In this document: one piece after another, positions 27,878 through 39,186 of the stretch
Position numbering within the stretch: the stretch's first letter is position 1
How the letters are laid out: each line of letters opens with the position of its first letter
NCBI RefSeq assembly: GCF_048595755.1
Contig: NZ_CP184360.1
Location: 620,001-684,000, forward strand
DNA length: 64,000 bases
Origin: Luteococcus sp048595755
GTDB taxonomy: Bacteria > Actinomycetota > Actinomycetes > Propionibacteriales > Propionibacteriaceae
Direction: 5' to 3'
Made by a program: the position numbers and the translations under genes
The notes under the pieces: model-generated
What the model was told of the DNA's origin: nothing
The model's database searches: none
What the model saw: only the letters and a program-made list of their open reading frames with translations

Positions 27878-28201
27878 ATGCTCGTTGCCTTCAGCGTTGC
27901 CCCTTCCGGAACCGGCCCCAAGGGTCGAGAGAATGCCGATGCGTCCGTGCACGACGCGGTTGCGGCCGCCGTGCGCGTGGTGCGTGAATCCGGCCTGCCC
28001 AACCGCACCGACTCGATGTTCACCACCATCGAGGGAGAGTGGGACGAGTGCATGGAGGTGGTGCGGCGCGCCACCGAGGCGGTGGGCGAGTACGGCAGCC
28101 GCGTCTCGCTGGTGCTCAAGGCCGACATCCGCCCGGGCCACACGGGCGAGCTCACCGGCAAGCTCGAGCGCCTGGAGCAGGCGCTGGAGCAGCAGGCGTG
28201 A
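27878..28201 (+). CDS. Thiamine-binding fold (MTH1187/YqgV-type) protein
   Basis: 107 residues matching the small MTH1187/YkoF-like family: VAFSVAPSG, ENADASVHDAVAAAVRVVRESGLP, and TTIEGEWDECMEVVRRATEAV. Members bind thiamine or a related compound; the role in the cell is unclear. It starts at ATG 27878 with TAGACT 7 nt upstream and no ribosome site, so it looks leaderless. It overlaps the GNAT gene by 4 nt (GTGA). Confidence 0.8.
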   Translation: MLVAFSVAPSGTGPKGRENADASVHDAVAAAVRVVRESGLPNRTDSMFTTIEGEWDECMEVVRRATEAVGEYGSRVSLVLKADIRPGHTGELTGKLERLEQALEQQA

Positions 28202-28956
28202 CGCCAGCCGATCGCCCCTCGACAAGCTCGGGGACCGAAAGGCCGAGCCCGGGGAACGAAGCTGCAGACTCGGGGACCGAAACGGCGGGCCCGGGGAACG
28301 AAATGGCGGACCCGCAAACCGAACAGCCGAGCCCGGGGACCGAAACGGTGGCCGAGCCTGTCGAGGCCCCCTCCTTCGAGATCAGGCCAGCGACCCCCGA
28401 GGATGCGCCCTTCATGGTGCAGTGCCACATCGAGTGCCTGGCCGAGACCTATGCGCACATCATGCCGCCTGCCTTCGCCCAGATGCGTCGCGACCGTTTC
28501 CGCCAGGAGGTGCAGGAGACGCTCGACGAACTCCTCGAGATGCAGCAGGCCCTGACGGCCGGGCGCGCGCCGATTCGCAGCCACTGGCTGGCGGTGGCCG
28601 ACGACGGTCCCCTGGCGGGTGAGGTGCTGGGAGCGGTGGCCTCCGGGGAGGGCATGGCCCCGTGGGAGCGCGTGTACTTCTCCAATCCCGAACCGCCGGT
28701 GAGCTTCAACCTGGACCACCTCTACACCCGCGCCGTCGCCCATGGCTCGGGAATGGGCCAGGCACTGCTCGACGTCGCCTTGGCGGCCCCCTCGGGTGGT
28801 GGCCGCGCGGCATGGTTGTGGATCCTGCGCGACAATCCGCGCGCCGAGGCCTTCTACCGGCGCAATGGCTTCGTCCCCGACGGCCTCGAGGTGGGCTGCG
28901 GCCCCAGCTGGTTCGACCGTCCCATGTTCCGCATGTGGCGCCCGAGCCAGCCCTGA
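28198..28956 (+). CDS. GNAT acetyltransferase with repeat-derived N-terminal tail
   Basis: 252 residues from the GTG at 28198, which overlaps the previous stop. The first ~58 residues are low complexity (units like GTERPSPGNEAAD and GTETAGPGNEMAD), encoded by the REP-like repeat at 28217-28366. The GNAT domain starts near FEIRPATPEDAPFMVQC. It has the acetyl-CoA motif RAVAHGSGMGQALLDVAL and a C-terminal NPRAEAFYRRNGFVPDG. Internal starts could skip the tail. Substrate unknown. Confidence 0.82.
   Translation: MTPADRPSTSSGTERPSPGNEAADSGTETAGPGNEMADPQTEQPSPGTETVAEPVEAPSFEIRPATPEDAPFMVQCHIECLAETYAHIMPPAFAQMRRDRFRQEVQETLDELLEMQQALTAGRAPIRSHWLAVADDGPLAGEVLGAVASGEGMAPWERVYFSNPEPPVSFNLDHLYTRAVAHGSGMGQALLDVALAAPSGGGRAAWLWILRDNPRAEAFYRRNGFVPDGLEVGCGPSWFDRPMFRMWRPSQP
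28217..28366 (+). repeat. REP-like CTCGACAAGCTCGG repeat inside a GNAT gene
   Basis: Opens with CCTCGACAAGCTCGG (28217-28231) and closes with CCGAGCCTGTCGAGG (28352-28366), an inverted pair with one mismatch. Between them the unit GGGGACCGAA/GGGGAACGAA recurs about every 30 bp. The frame is kept throughout. It is related to the array at 13843-14014. Confidence 0.85.
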
Positions 28957-29091
28957 AGGCTGTCCTGTCACGCCTTTGTCACGGCCCCGCCCGGAGAAGT
29001 AGCCGTACCCGCCCCGCCACAGCTCGAATGGCGTGACTACTATCGCTGGTAGTGGACGCCGCGCGTCGCGTCCGACGTGGAGGGATTCAAC

Positions 29092-30770
29092 ATGAGCCAG
29101 CCAGCACCCAACCAGCCATCCGTCACCCCGGGGCTGCAGGCCCAGCCCGGCCGTGGTGACATCACCCAGGTTCCGGACCTGGCAGGTGCCTCCGGCCGCG
29201 TGGGGCCAGTGCGCACCCGAATGCCGGTCTACCTCGACATGTTGCCGCCGTGCAATGCGGGCTGCCCCGCCGGCGAGAACATCCAGGAGTGGCTGCGCCT
29301 GATCAAGCACGGCCAGACCGAGGCCGCCTGGCGTCAGCTGACCCGCGACAACCCCTTTCCCGCCATCCATGGCCGCGTCTGCTACCACCCCTGCGAGGCG
29401 GTGTGCAATCGCAAGGAGCTGGACGGCTCGGTGAGCATCCACTCGGTGGAGCGCTTCCTGGGCGACGAGGGCATCCTCAATGGCTGGCAGTTCGAGAAGC
29501 CCCGCCACCGCTCCGGCCACAAGGTGCTGGTGATCGGCGCCGGCCCCTCGGGCCTGAGCGCCGCCTACCACCTGACCCGCCTGGGCCACCAGGTGGAGAT
29601 CCGTGACTCGGCGCCGCTGCCGGGCGGCATGATGCGCTACGGCATCCCCGAATACCGTCTGCCCCGCAATGTGCTGGACGCCGAGGTGGACCGCCTGGTG
29701 CAGATGGGCGTGAAGATCACCAACAACCACGTGGTGGAAGACCTGGAGACCGAGCAGCGCGAGGGCAACTTCGACGCCGTCTTCGTCGCCGTCGGCGCCC
29801 ACCTGTCCAAGCGCGTCGACATCCCCAACCAGGACGCGGGCCGCATGGTGGATGCCGTCAGCTTCCTGCGCGACGTGGCCAGCGGCGAGCGGCCCGTGCT
29901 GGGCCGCAAGGTGGCGGTCTACGGCGCCGGTAACACCGCCATGGACGCGGCTCGCGTGGCGCGGCGCCTGGGTGCCGAGGAGTCGGTGATCGTCTACCGC
30001 CGCACCAAGGACCAGATGCCCGCCCATGCGGAGGAGGCCAGCGAGGCCGAGCGCGAGGGCGTCAAGATGAACTGGCTGCGCACCATCAGCTCGATGGACG
30101 AGGCCGACCTGACCGTCGAGATCATGGAGCTCGACGAGAACGGCAAGGCCCGCGGCACCGGCCGTTTCGAGAAGCTCGAGGCCGACACGGTGATCCTGGC
30201 GATCGGCCAGGAGTCCGACACCGCCTTCCTGCGCAACATTCCGGGCATGAGCTTCGACGGTGACGTCGTGAACGTCAATCCCGAGACCCTGATGACCGAC
30301 GTGCCCGGCATCTTCGCCGGTGGTGACGCGGTGCCCAGCGAGCGCACCGTCACCGTCGGCGTGGGCCACGGCAAGAAGGCCGCCAAGCAGATTGACGCCT
30401 TCCTGAACAACGCCGTCCACCAGCGCAAGGTGAAGCATCCCATCGTCGGTTTCGACGACCTGCACCTGTGGTACTTCGGCGACGGCCACACCCGTCGCGA
30501 GCAGCCCGAGCTGGCCGTCGACGAGCGTGTCACCTTCGACGAGGTGGTGGGCGGCCTGGATGCCGACCAGGCCACCTTCGAGGCCAAGCGGTGCCTGAGC
30601 TGCGGCAACTGCTTCGAGTGCGACGGGTGTCTGGGCGCCTGCCCCGAGGATGCCGTCATCAAGCTCGGCAAGGGCCACCGCTACCGCTTCGACTACGAGA
30701 AGTGCACGGGTTGCGCCTCCTGTTACGACCAGTGCCCCGTGCACGCCATCGAGATGATTCCGGAGAACTG

Positions 30771-30771
<1 letters not shown>
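29092..30771 (+). CDS. PreT/GltD-like NAD(P)H oxidoreductase with C-terminal ferredoxin domain
   Basis: 559 residues from the ATG at 29092 (GGAGGG, 7 nt). An N-terminal Fe-S Cys set (CNAGCPAGENIQ, VCYHPCEAVCNR) precedes an FAD domain (VIGAGPSGLSAAYHL) and an NAD(P) domain (VAVYGAGNTAMDAARVARR), as in GltD and PreT. The C-terminus is a two-cluster ferredoxin (CLSCGNCFECDGCLGACPE, CTGCASCYDQCPVHA). A likely role is electron transfer between NAD(P)H and the ferredoxin used by NifJ, encoded next. The ATG of nifJ overlaps its stop (TGATG). A TACTAT -10-like box lies at 29038-29043. Glutamate synthase is unlikely because no GltB gene is here. Confidence 0.88.
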
Positions 30772-34499
<3,728 letters not shown>

Positions 34500-34500
34500 C

Positions 34501-35670
34501 ATGGCAGAGATCAACGAGGCCCTGCGGGCAGCGATGGCTTCGGCCGCGGCCAAGTCGGCGGCAGGTTCCAATGCCACCGACCAGCTGCGCCCCGGCGTCG
34601 TGCCGATCCATGAGCAGGGCGGCGGCACCGTCACCGAGCCGCCGGCTCACCGCCCCGCCGTGCAGATGGACCTGACCACCCAGTACGTCGGCCTGGAGCT
34701 GCGCAGCCCGGTGGTGGCTTCGGCTGGTCCGCTCTCGCAGACCGTCGACGGCATGAAGGCGCTGGCCGACGGTGGCGTGGGAGCGGTGGTGATGTACTCG
34801 CTGTTCGAGGAGCAGCTGCGCCACGAGGCGGCCCGGGTCGAGGCCATGACCGAGCTGCACGAGGAGAGCTTCTCCGAGGCGATGAGCTACTTCCCCACCC
34901 AGGCAGCCAACACCGGCGGCATCACCGATCGCTACCTGGAGCTCCTGGAGCAGGGCGCCGAGGCGCTCGACATTCCGTTGATCGCCTCGGTCAACGGTGC
35001 GACGCACGGTGGTTGGGTGGACGTGGCCCGGCGGATGCAGGATGCCGGCGCCGCGGCCATCGAGCTCAACGTCTACCTGGTGCCCGGCGAGGTGTCGGTG
35101 GCCGGCGCCGAGATCGAGGAACGCCACCTGGAGATCCTGCAGGGCGTCAAGGATGCCGTGAAGGTGCCGGTGGCGATGAAGCTGTCGCCCTACTTCAGCT
35201 CCTTCGGCCACACCGCGGTGCGGCTGAGCGAGGCGGGCGCCGACGGCCTGGTGCTGTTCAACCGCTTCCTGCAGCCCGACGTCGACATCGAGAAGCTCGA
35301 GGTGGTCCCCGGGCTGGAGCTCTCGCAGCCCAGCGAGGCCCGGTTGCCCCGCACCTGGATCGCGGCACTTCGGGGACGGGTGAGCTCGTCCCTGGCCGCC
35401 ACCACCGGCGTGGAGACCTCCGACGACGTCGTGAAGTACATCCTGGCCGGCGCCGACGTGGTCATGACCACCTCTGCCCTGGTGCGCCACGGCGCCGGTT
35501 ATGCCCAGCAGCTCAATGACGGTCTGGCCGGCTGGCTGGCCCGCAAGGAGATGACGCTGGAGCAGGCCCGTGGTCTGTTGGCGGTTCCCGCCGACGTGCA
35601 GGCCGATGTGTACGAGCGTGCCGGCTACCTGGCCGCGCTGGAGCGTGCGAAGGCCATCTACGGGCACTGA
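34501..35670 (+). CDS. Dihydroorotate dehydrogenase-like protein of the NifJ operon
   Basis: 389 residues: an Ala-rich N-terminal extension, then a TIM-barrel flavin domain (MDLTTQYVGLELRSPVVASAGP, DAGAAAIELNVYLVP, VAMKLSPYFSSFGH). Class 1 DHODs have an NxSCPN loop with a catalytic Cys; here it reads NVYLVPGEV, so pyrimidine oxidation is doubtful. This subfamily is repeatedly found beside PFOR genes and its substrate is unknown. The gene begins one nucleotide after the nifJ stop; AAAGGA is upstream. A perfect 23-bp hairpin follows. Confidence 0.83.
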   Translation: MAEINEALRAAMASAAAKSAAGSNATDQLRPGVVPIHEQGGGTVTEPPAHRPAVQMDLTTQYVGLELRSPVVASAGPLSQTVDGMKALADGGVGAVVMYSLFEEQLRHEAARVEAMTELHEESFSEAMSYFPTQAANTGGITDRYLELLEQGAEALDIPLIASVNGATHGGWVDVARRMQDAGAAAIELNVYLVPGEVSVAGAEIEERHLEILQGVKDAVKVPVAMKLSPYFSSFGHTAVRLSEAGADGLVLFNRFLQPDVDIEKLEVVPGLELSQPSEARLPRTWIAALRGRVSSSLAATTGVETSDDVVKYILAGADVVMTTSALVRHGAGYAQQLNDGLAGWLARKEMTLEQARGLLAVPADVQADVYERAGYLAALERAKAIYGH

Positions 35671-35678
35671 TCCCGATC

Positions 35679-35724
35679 CACGACAAGGGTCCCCGCTGCA
35701 GCTGCAGCGGGGACCCTTGTCGTG
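35679..35724. terminator. Perfect 46-bp palindrome ending the nifJ operon
   Basis: The 23-nt arms CACGACAAGGGTCCCCGCTG... are fully complementary with no unpaired loop in the duplex (centre 35701/35702). It lies between the convergent ends of the DHOD-like gene and copA, and is probably a bidirectional terminator. Confidence 0.8.
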
Positions 35725-35745
35725 CTGGACGGGTGGTTGTGGTCG

Positions 35746-37977
35746 TCAGTGCGCCATCGGCCGGAAGGCCCGCAGACGCAGACTGTTCAGCACGACGAAG
35801 ACCGAGCTGAAGGCCATCGCCACGCCCGCGAACATCGGGTTCATGTAGCCAGCGGCGGCGAAGGGGATCGCCACCACGTTGTAGAAGAAGGCCCAGAACA
35901 GGTTCGACTTGATGGTCGCCAGGGTGCGGCGGCTGAGCCGGATCGCGTCGACGGCCAGCAGCAGGTCGGAGCGCATCAGGGTGATGTCACTGGCATTGAT
36001 CGCTGCGTCGGTGCCCGATCCCATGGCGATGCCCAGATCGGCCTGGGTGAGTGCCGCGGCGTCGTTGACGCCGTCGCCCACCATGGCCACCTGGCCGTCC
36101 TGTTGGGCCTTCCTGACCACCTCCACCTTGTCGGAGGGCAGTACGCCGGCGTGCACCTCGTCGATCTGCAGACCGTCGGCCATCGCCCGGGCGGCACGCT
36201 CGTTGTCTCCGGTCAGCATGACGGTGCGCAGCCCCAACTTCTTGAAGTGGGCGATCGCCTGCTTGCTGGTGGGCTTGATCGTGTCGCTCACCGCGATGGC
36301 GCCCAGCGCCCGGCCGCCGTGGGCCACCAGGATGACGGTGCGCCCCAGCTGTCCGCCCTCCTCGACGGCGTGCAGCAGGTTCTGGGGCACCTCGATGCCG
36401 TGTTCCTGCAGCATCGCCGCATTGCCGGCCAGCGCCTGGGCGCCGGCCACCGTGCCGCGCACACCGCGGCCGGGGATGTTCTCGAAGCCGGTGACGGTCT
36501 CGGTCGACCCGGCATGCCGATGGATGGCCTGGGCGATGGGATGTTCGGAGGGCTGCTCGACGGCACCCGCCACCCGCAGCAGGTGCTCCTCCTCCACCCC
36601 GTCGGCCAGCGTCAGCCCGGCCACGCTCATCTCACCGGTGGTGATGGTGCCGGTCTTGTCCATGATCACTGTGCCCACCCGACGGGCGCTCTCCAAGACC
36701 TGGGCGCCACGAATCACGATGCCGAGCTGGGCACCGCGGCCGGTGCCGGCCAGCAGGGCGACGGGCGTGGCCAGCCCCAGCGCGCAGGGGCAGGCGATGA
36801 TCAACACGGCCACCGCCGCGGAGAAGGCGAAGGCGATTCCGGTGCCGTAGAGGCGCCAGCCCACCAGGGTGGCGAAGGCGATCACCAGCACGATCGGCAC
36901 GAAGACGCCCGAGATCTTGTCGGCCAGGCGCTGGGCCTGGGCCTTGCCGGTCTGCGCCGCCTCCACCAGTCGGCTGATCTGGGCCAGCTGGGTCTCGCTG
37001 CCCACCGCGGTGGCACGCACCAGCAGGCGGCCCGTGGTGTTGACCGTCGCGCCGATCACCTCGTCGCCCTCGGTCACGTCCACCGGCACCGATTCGCCGG
37101 TGATCATCGAGTTGTCCACGGAGCTGGCGCCCTCGACGACCACGCCGTCGGTGGCCACCTTCTCTCCCGGACGCACGACGAAGACGTCACCCTGCTTGAG
37201 CTGCTCGATGGGCTGCATCACCTCGACGCCGTCGCGGATCACGCAGACCTCCTTGGCGCCCATCTCCAGCAGGGAACGCAGGGCCGCGCCGGCCTCCTGG
37301 CGGCTGCGCGCCTCGATCCAGCGTCCCAACAGCAGGAAGCTGATGATGACCACGGCGCTCTCGAAGTAGATGTTGCCGGCGGGTGACATGTGCCCCAGGT
37401 GCAGCTCGAAGGAGTGCTTGTAGGGGATGTAGCCGGCATAGCTGAAGAACAGCGAATAGACGCTCCAGAAGTAGGAGGCCAAGGTGCCCAGGCTCACCAG
37501 GGTGTCCATGGTGGCGGTGCCGTGCTTGGCGTTCACCCACGCGGCCTTGTGGAAGGGCCAGCCGCTCCAGAAGACGACGGGGGTGGCCAGGATCCAGCTG
37601 AACCACTGCCAGCCCGGGATCTGCATCACGGGCACCATCGCCATCAGCACGATCGGCACCGACCAGATGAAGGCCCGGATGGTGCGCATCTTGAGGTCGC
37701 GCGCATGGTCGACGGGGACCGCGTCGGGCTCGGGCACGGAGGCGCCATAGCCGGCCTTCTCGACGACCTCGATCAGGTTGGGGACGGTGACCTCGGGCGG
37801 CGCCAGCAGGTGCACCCGTTCGGTCGCGTAGTTGACGCTGGCCTGCACGCCGTCGACCTTGTTGAGTTTCTTCTCGATCCTGGCGGCACAGGACGCGCAC
37901 GTCATGCCTTGCAGGTCGAGCTCGATCGACTGACGTTGGTCGCGCACGGCTTCCTTCGTCGGTGCTGACGTGCTCAT
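35746..37977 (-). CDS. copA: Copper-exporting P1B-type ATPase CopA
   Basis: 743 residues. One N-terminal heavy-metal-binding domain (GMTCASCAARIEKK) precedes the membrane domain. The ion-path motif is CPC (ACPCALGLATPVA), the phosphorylation site is DKTGTITTGE, and the nucleotide domain has SEHPIAQAI and GDGVNDAAAL. This is the Cu(+) export type. It sits downstream of csoR and a CopZ-like chaperone, all transcribed leftward, and ends next to a shared hairpin with the nifJ operon. Confidence 0.96.
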   Translation of the reverse strand: MSTSAPTKEAVRDQRQSIELDLQGMTCASCAARIEKKLNKVDGVQASVNYATERVHLLAPPEVTVPNLIEVVEKAGYGASVPEPDAVPVDHARDLKMRTIRAFIWSVPIVLMAMVPVMQIPGWQWFSWILATPVVFWSGWPFHKAAWVNAKHGTATMDTLVSLGTLASYFWSVYSLFFSYAGYIPYKHSFELHLGHMSPAGNIYFESAVVIISFLLLGRWIEARSRQEAGAALRSLLEMGAKEVCVIRDGVEVMQPIEQLKQGDVFVVRPGEKVATDGVVVEGASSVDNSMITGESVPVDVTEGDEVIGATVNTTGRLLVRATAVGSETQLAQISRLVEAAQTGKAQAQRLADKISGVFVPIVLVIAFATLVGWRLYGTGIAFAFSAAVAVLIIACPCALGLATPVALLAGTGRGAQLGIVIRGAQVLESARRVGTVIMDKTGTITTGEMSVAGLTLADGVEEEHLLRVAGAVEQPSEHPIAQAIHRHAGSTETVTGFENIPGRGVRGTVAGAQALAGNAAMLQEHGIEVPQNLLHAVEEGGQLGRTVILVAHGGRALGAIAVSDTIKPTSKQAIAHFKKLGLRTVMLTGDNERAARAMADGLQIDEVHAGVLPSDKVEVVRKAQQDGQVAMVGDGVNDAAALTQADLGIAMGSGTDAAINASDITLMRSDLLLAVDAIRLSRRTLATIKSNLFWAFFYNVVAIPFAAAGYMNPMFAGVAMAFSSVFVVLNSLRLRAFRPMAH

Positions 37978-38084
37978 CCACTACCTCTCAAATGTTCTCG
38001 TGTTTTCCCGGCGGGTACCCGGGGATGAAGAGCGGTGCCCCTCGGCCATGCGCTGGTGCAGCGCGTGACCGAGGGAAGGCTCGC

Positions 38085-38297
38085 TCAGGCCTTGGCGACG
38101 GTGTAGTCATCGCCGGCTTCGGCCACGGCCTCCTGGATCTTGGCGAAGTCGATCTCGCTGTCGCTGGTGACGGCCATGGTGCCGCCCTCGAGCTGCACGT
38201 CGACGGCCTGCACGCCGTCGAGGGCGCTGACCTCCTCGGTGACGTGGTTGACGCAGTGACCGCAGGTCATGCCGGTGACGGTGTAATTGGTGATCAC
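38085..38297 (-). CDS. CopZ-like copper chaperone
   Basis: 70 residues from the GTG at 38297, directly after AAGGAG. A single heavy-metal-associated domain, with GMTCGHCVNHV holding the two metal Cys. It delivers Cu(I) to CopA. It lies between csoR and copA with about 90-107 nt on each side. Confidence 0.92.
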   Translation of the reverse strand: MITNYTVTGMTCGHCVNHVTEEVSALDGVQAVDVQLEGGTMAVTSDSEIDFAKIQEAVAEAGDDYTVAKA

Positions 38298-38385
38298 GGT
38301 TTCTCCTTGTGGTGCGGGATTGGTGCGATGGGTGTCGATCTTGCGGAGGCGGCGCAGCGGGATGCGTTGCCCCTTCCGCGTGGAG

Positions 38386-38682
38386 TCAGCTGCGCACCAG
38401 TCGGGCGATCGCTCGGCTGGCTTCCTGGATCTTGAGGTCTGCCTCGTCCCCACCCTGTTGCGCCGCGTGCAGCACGCAGTGGTTCAGGTGCTCGTCCAGC
38501 AACCCGAGCGCCACCGACTCCAGCGCACTGGTCATGGCCGAGATCTGGGTGAGGATGTCGATGCAGTACTTCTCCTCGTCCACCATCTTCTGCAGGCCAC
38601 GAGCCTGCCCCTCGATCCGCTTGAGGCGGTTGAGATAGTTGGCCTTGTTCTCGATGTAGCCGTGATGGTGTTCCTGCTCCAT
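38386..38682 (-). CDS. csoR: Copper-sensing repressor CsoR
   Basis: 98 residues from the ATG at 38682. The all-helical CsoR/RcnR fold and the C-H-C copper ligands are visible: KYCIDIL, then LLDEHLNHCV. A His-rich N-terminus (EQEHHHGY) is common. The gene begins 7 nt after a -10 box (TACAGT, minus strand 38695-38690), with no ribosome site, so the mRNA is probably leaderless. The operator at 38694-38708 overlaps that -10 box. Cu(I) binding should release the repressor and start csoR-copZ-copA. Confidence 0.93.
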   Translation of the reverse strand: MEQEHHHGYIENKANYLNRLKRIEGQARGLQKMVDEEKYCIDILTQISAMTSALESVALGLLDEHLNHCVLHAAQQGGDEADLKIQEASRAIARLVRS

Positions 38683-38689
38683 GAGCTCT

Positions 38690-38718
38690 ACTGTACCCCC
38701 CTTGGGTATGACACCCAA
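38690..38718 (-). promoter_or_regulatory. csoR promoter with overlapping CsoR operator
   Basis: TACCCCCCTTGGGTA (38694-38708) has the TACCC-N5-GGGTA form of CsoR sites. On the minus strand it overlaps the -10 TACAGT (38695-38690). A TTGGGT at 38718-38713 with 17-bp spacing could be the -35. Operator identity follows from position directly upstream of csoR and the known CsoR consensus. Confidence 0.8.
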
Positions 38719-38826
38719 GTCCGCCCCCTCGCGAGAGTCGGGCAGCGACGACCCTTCGTCGCCTTGACCTCTCACCCGGCATGACTTTCACGCAGAATCC
38801 CCAAGCCAGCGCCGATTGATCTTCCA

Positions 38827-39096
38827 CCATCCACAACCCTCTGTGGATAACTCCAGTGGACAACTTCACCCCGCCACCGAGAATCCTTGCCCACCACGGA
38901 TGCCCAGCCACCATCCGTTCACCTTCGCAACCCCCGGGAATTTGTCGACTTGAGCCCAAGTTTCCTGTACCCGCTAGTCAACGCCACTTATGCCGACATG
39001 CAGAGTGAGAGTTCTCACGTTCAACCAGCGTTCTCCACAGCGCCACCCGCGGCAGTCCACATCCATCTACATCCTGTCCACACCACCTGTGGACAA
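38827..39096. promoter_or_regulatory. DnaA-box cluster upstream of dnaB
   Basis: Between csoR and dnaB lie six sites close to the DnaA box TTATCCACA / TTGTCCACA. Perfect ones: 38842-38850 (TGTGGATAA, reverse) and 39088-39096 (TGTGGACAA, reverse). One mismatch: 38855-38863, 39031-39039, 39074-39082. Two mismatches: 38827-38835. The region is gene-free, richer in A and T than its surroundings, and does not contain dnaA or dnaN. It could regulate dnaB or be a replication-control locus. No other feature was seen in 38720-39100. Confidence 0.7.
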
Positions 39097-39112
39097 GTCC
39101 GTGGATGACTCG

Positions 39113-39142
39113 TTGGACGCCCACCATTGGGGTGGCTAGGTT
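39113..39142 (+). promoter_or_regulatory. Candidate dnaB promoter
   Basis: TTGGAC (39113-39118) and TAGGTT (39137-39142) with 18-bp spacing, 45 nt before the dnaB ATG. The nearest DnaA box ends 17 nt upstream of the -35. Confidence 0.45.
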
Positions 39143-39186
39143 GGAGCGCGGCAGGGCTCTCGCCCAGGCCAGTCCAGGAGGGGAAC

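Noticed and set aside
29036..29053. ACTAC / GTAGT inverted repeat before the PreT-like gene as a Rex or FNR site
   Set aside because: It is only 5 bp per arm and matches neither consensus.
38012..38021. CGGGTACCCG palindrome between copZ and copA as a second CsoR operator
   Set aside because: It lacks the TACCC-N5-GGGTA spacing and is within an operon that already has an upstream operator.
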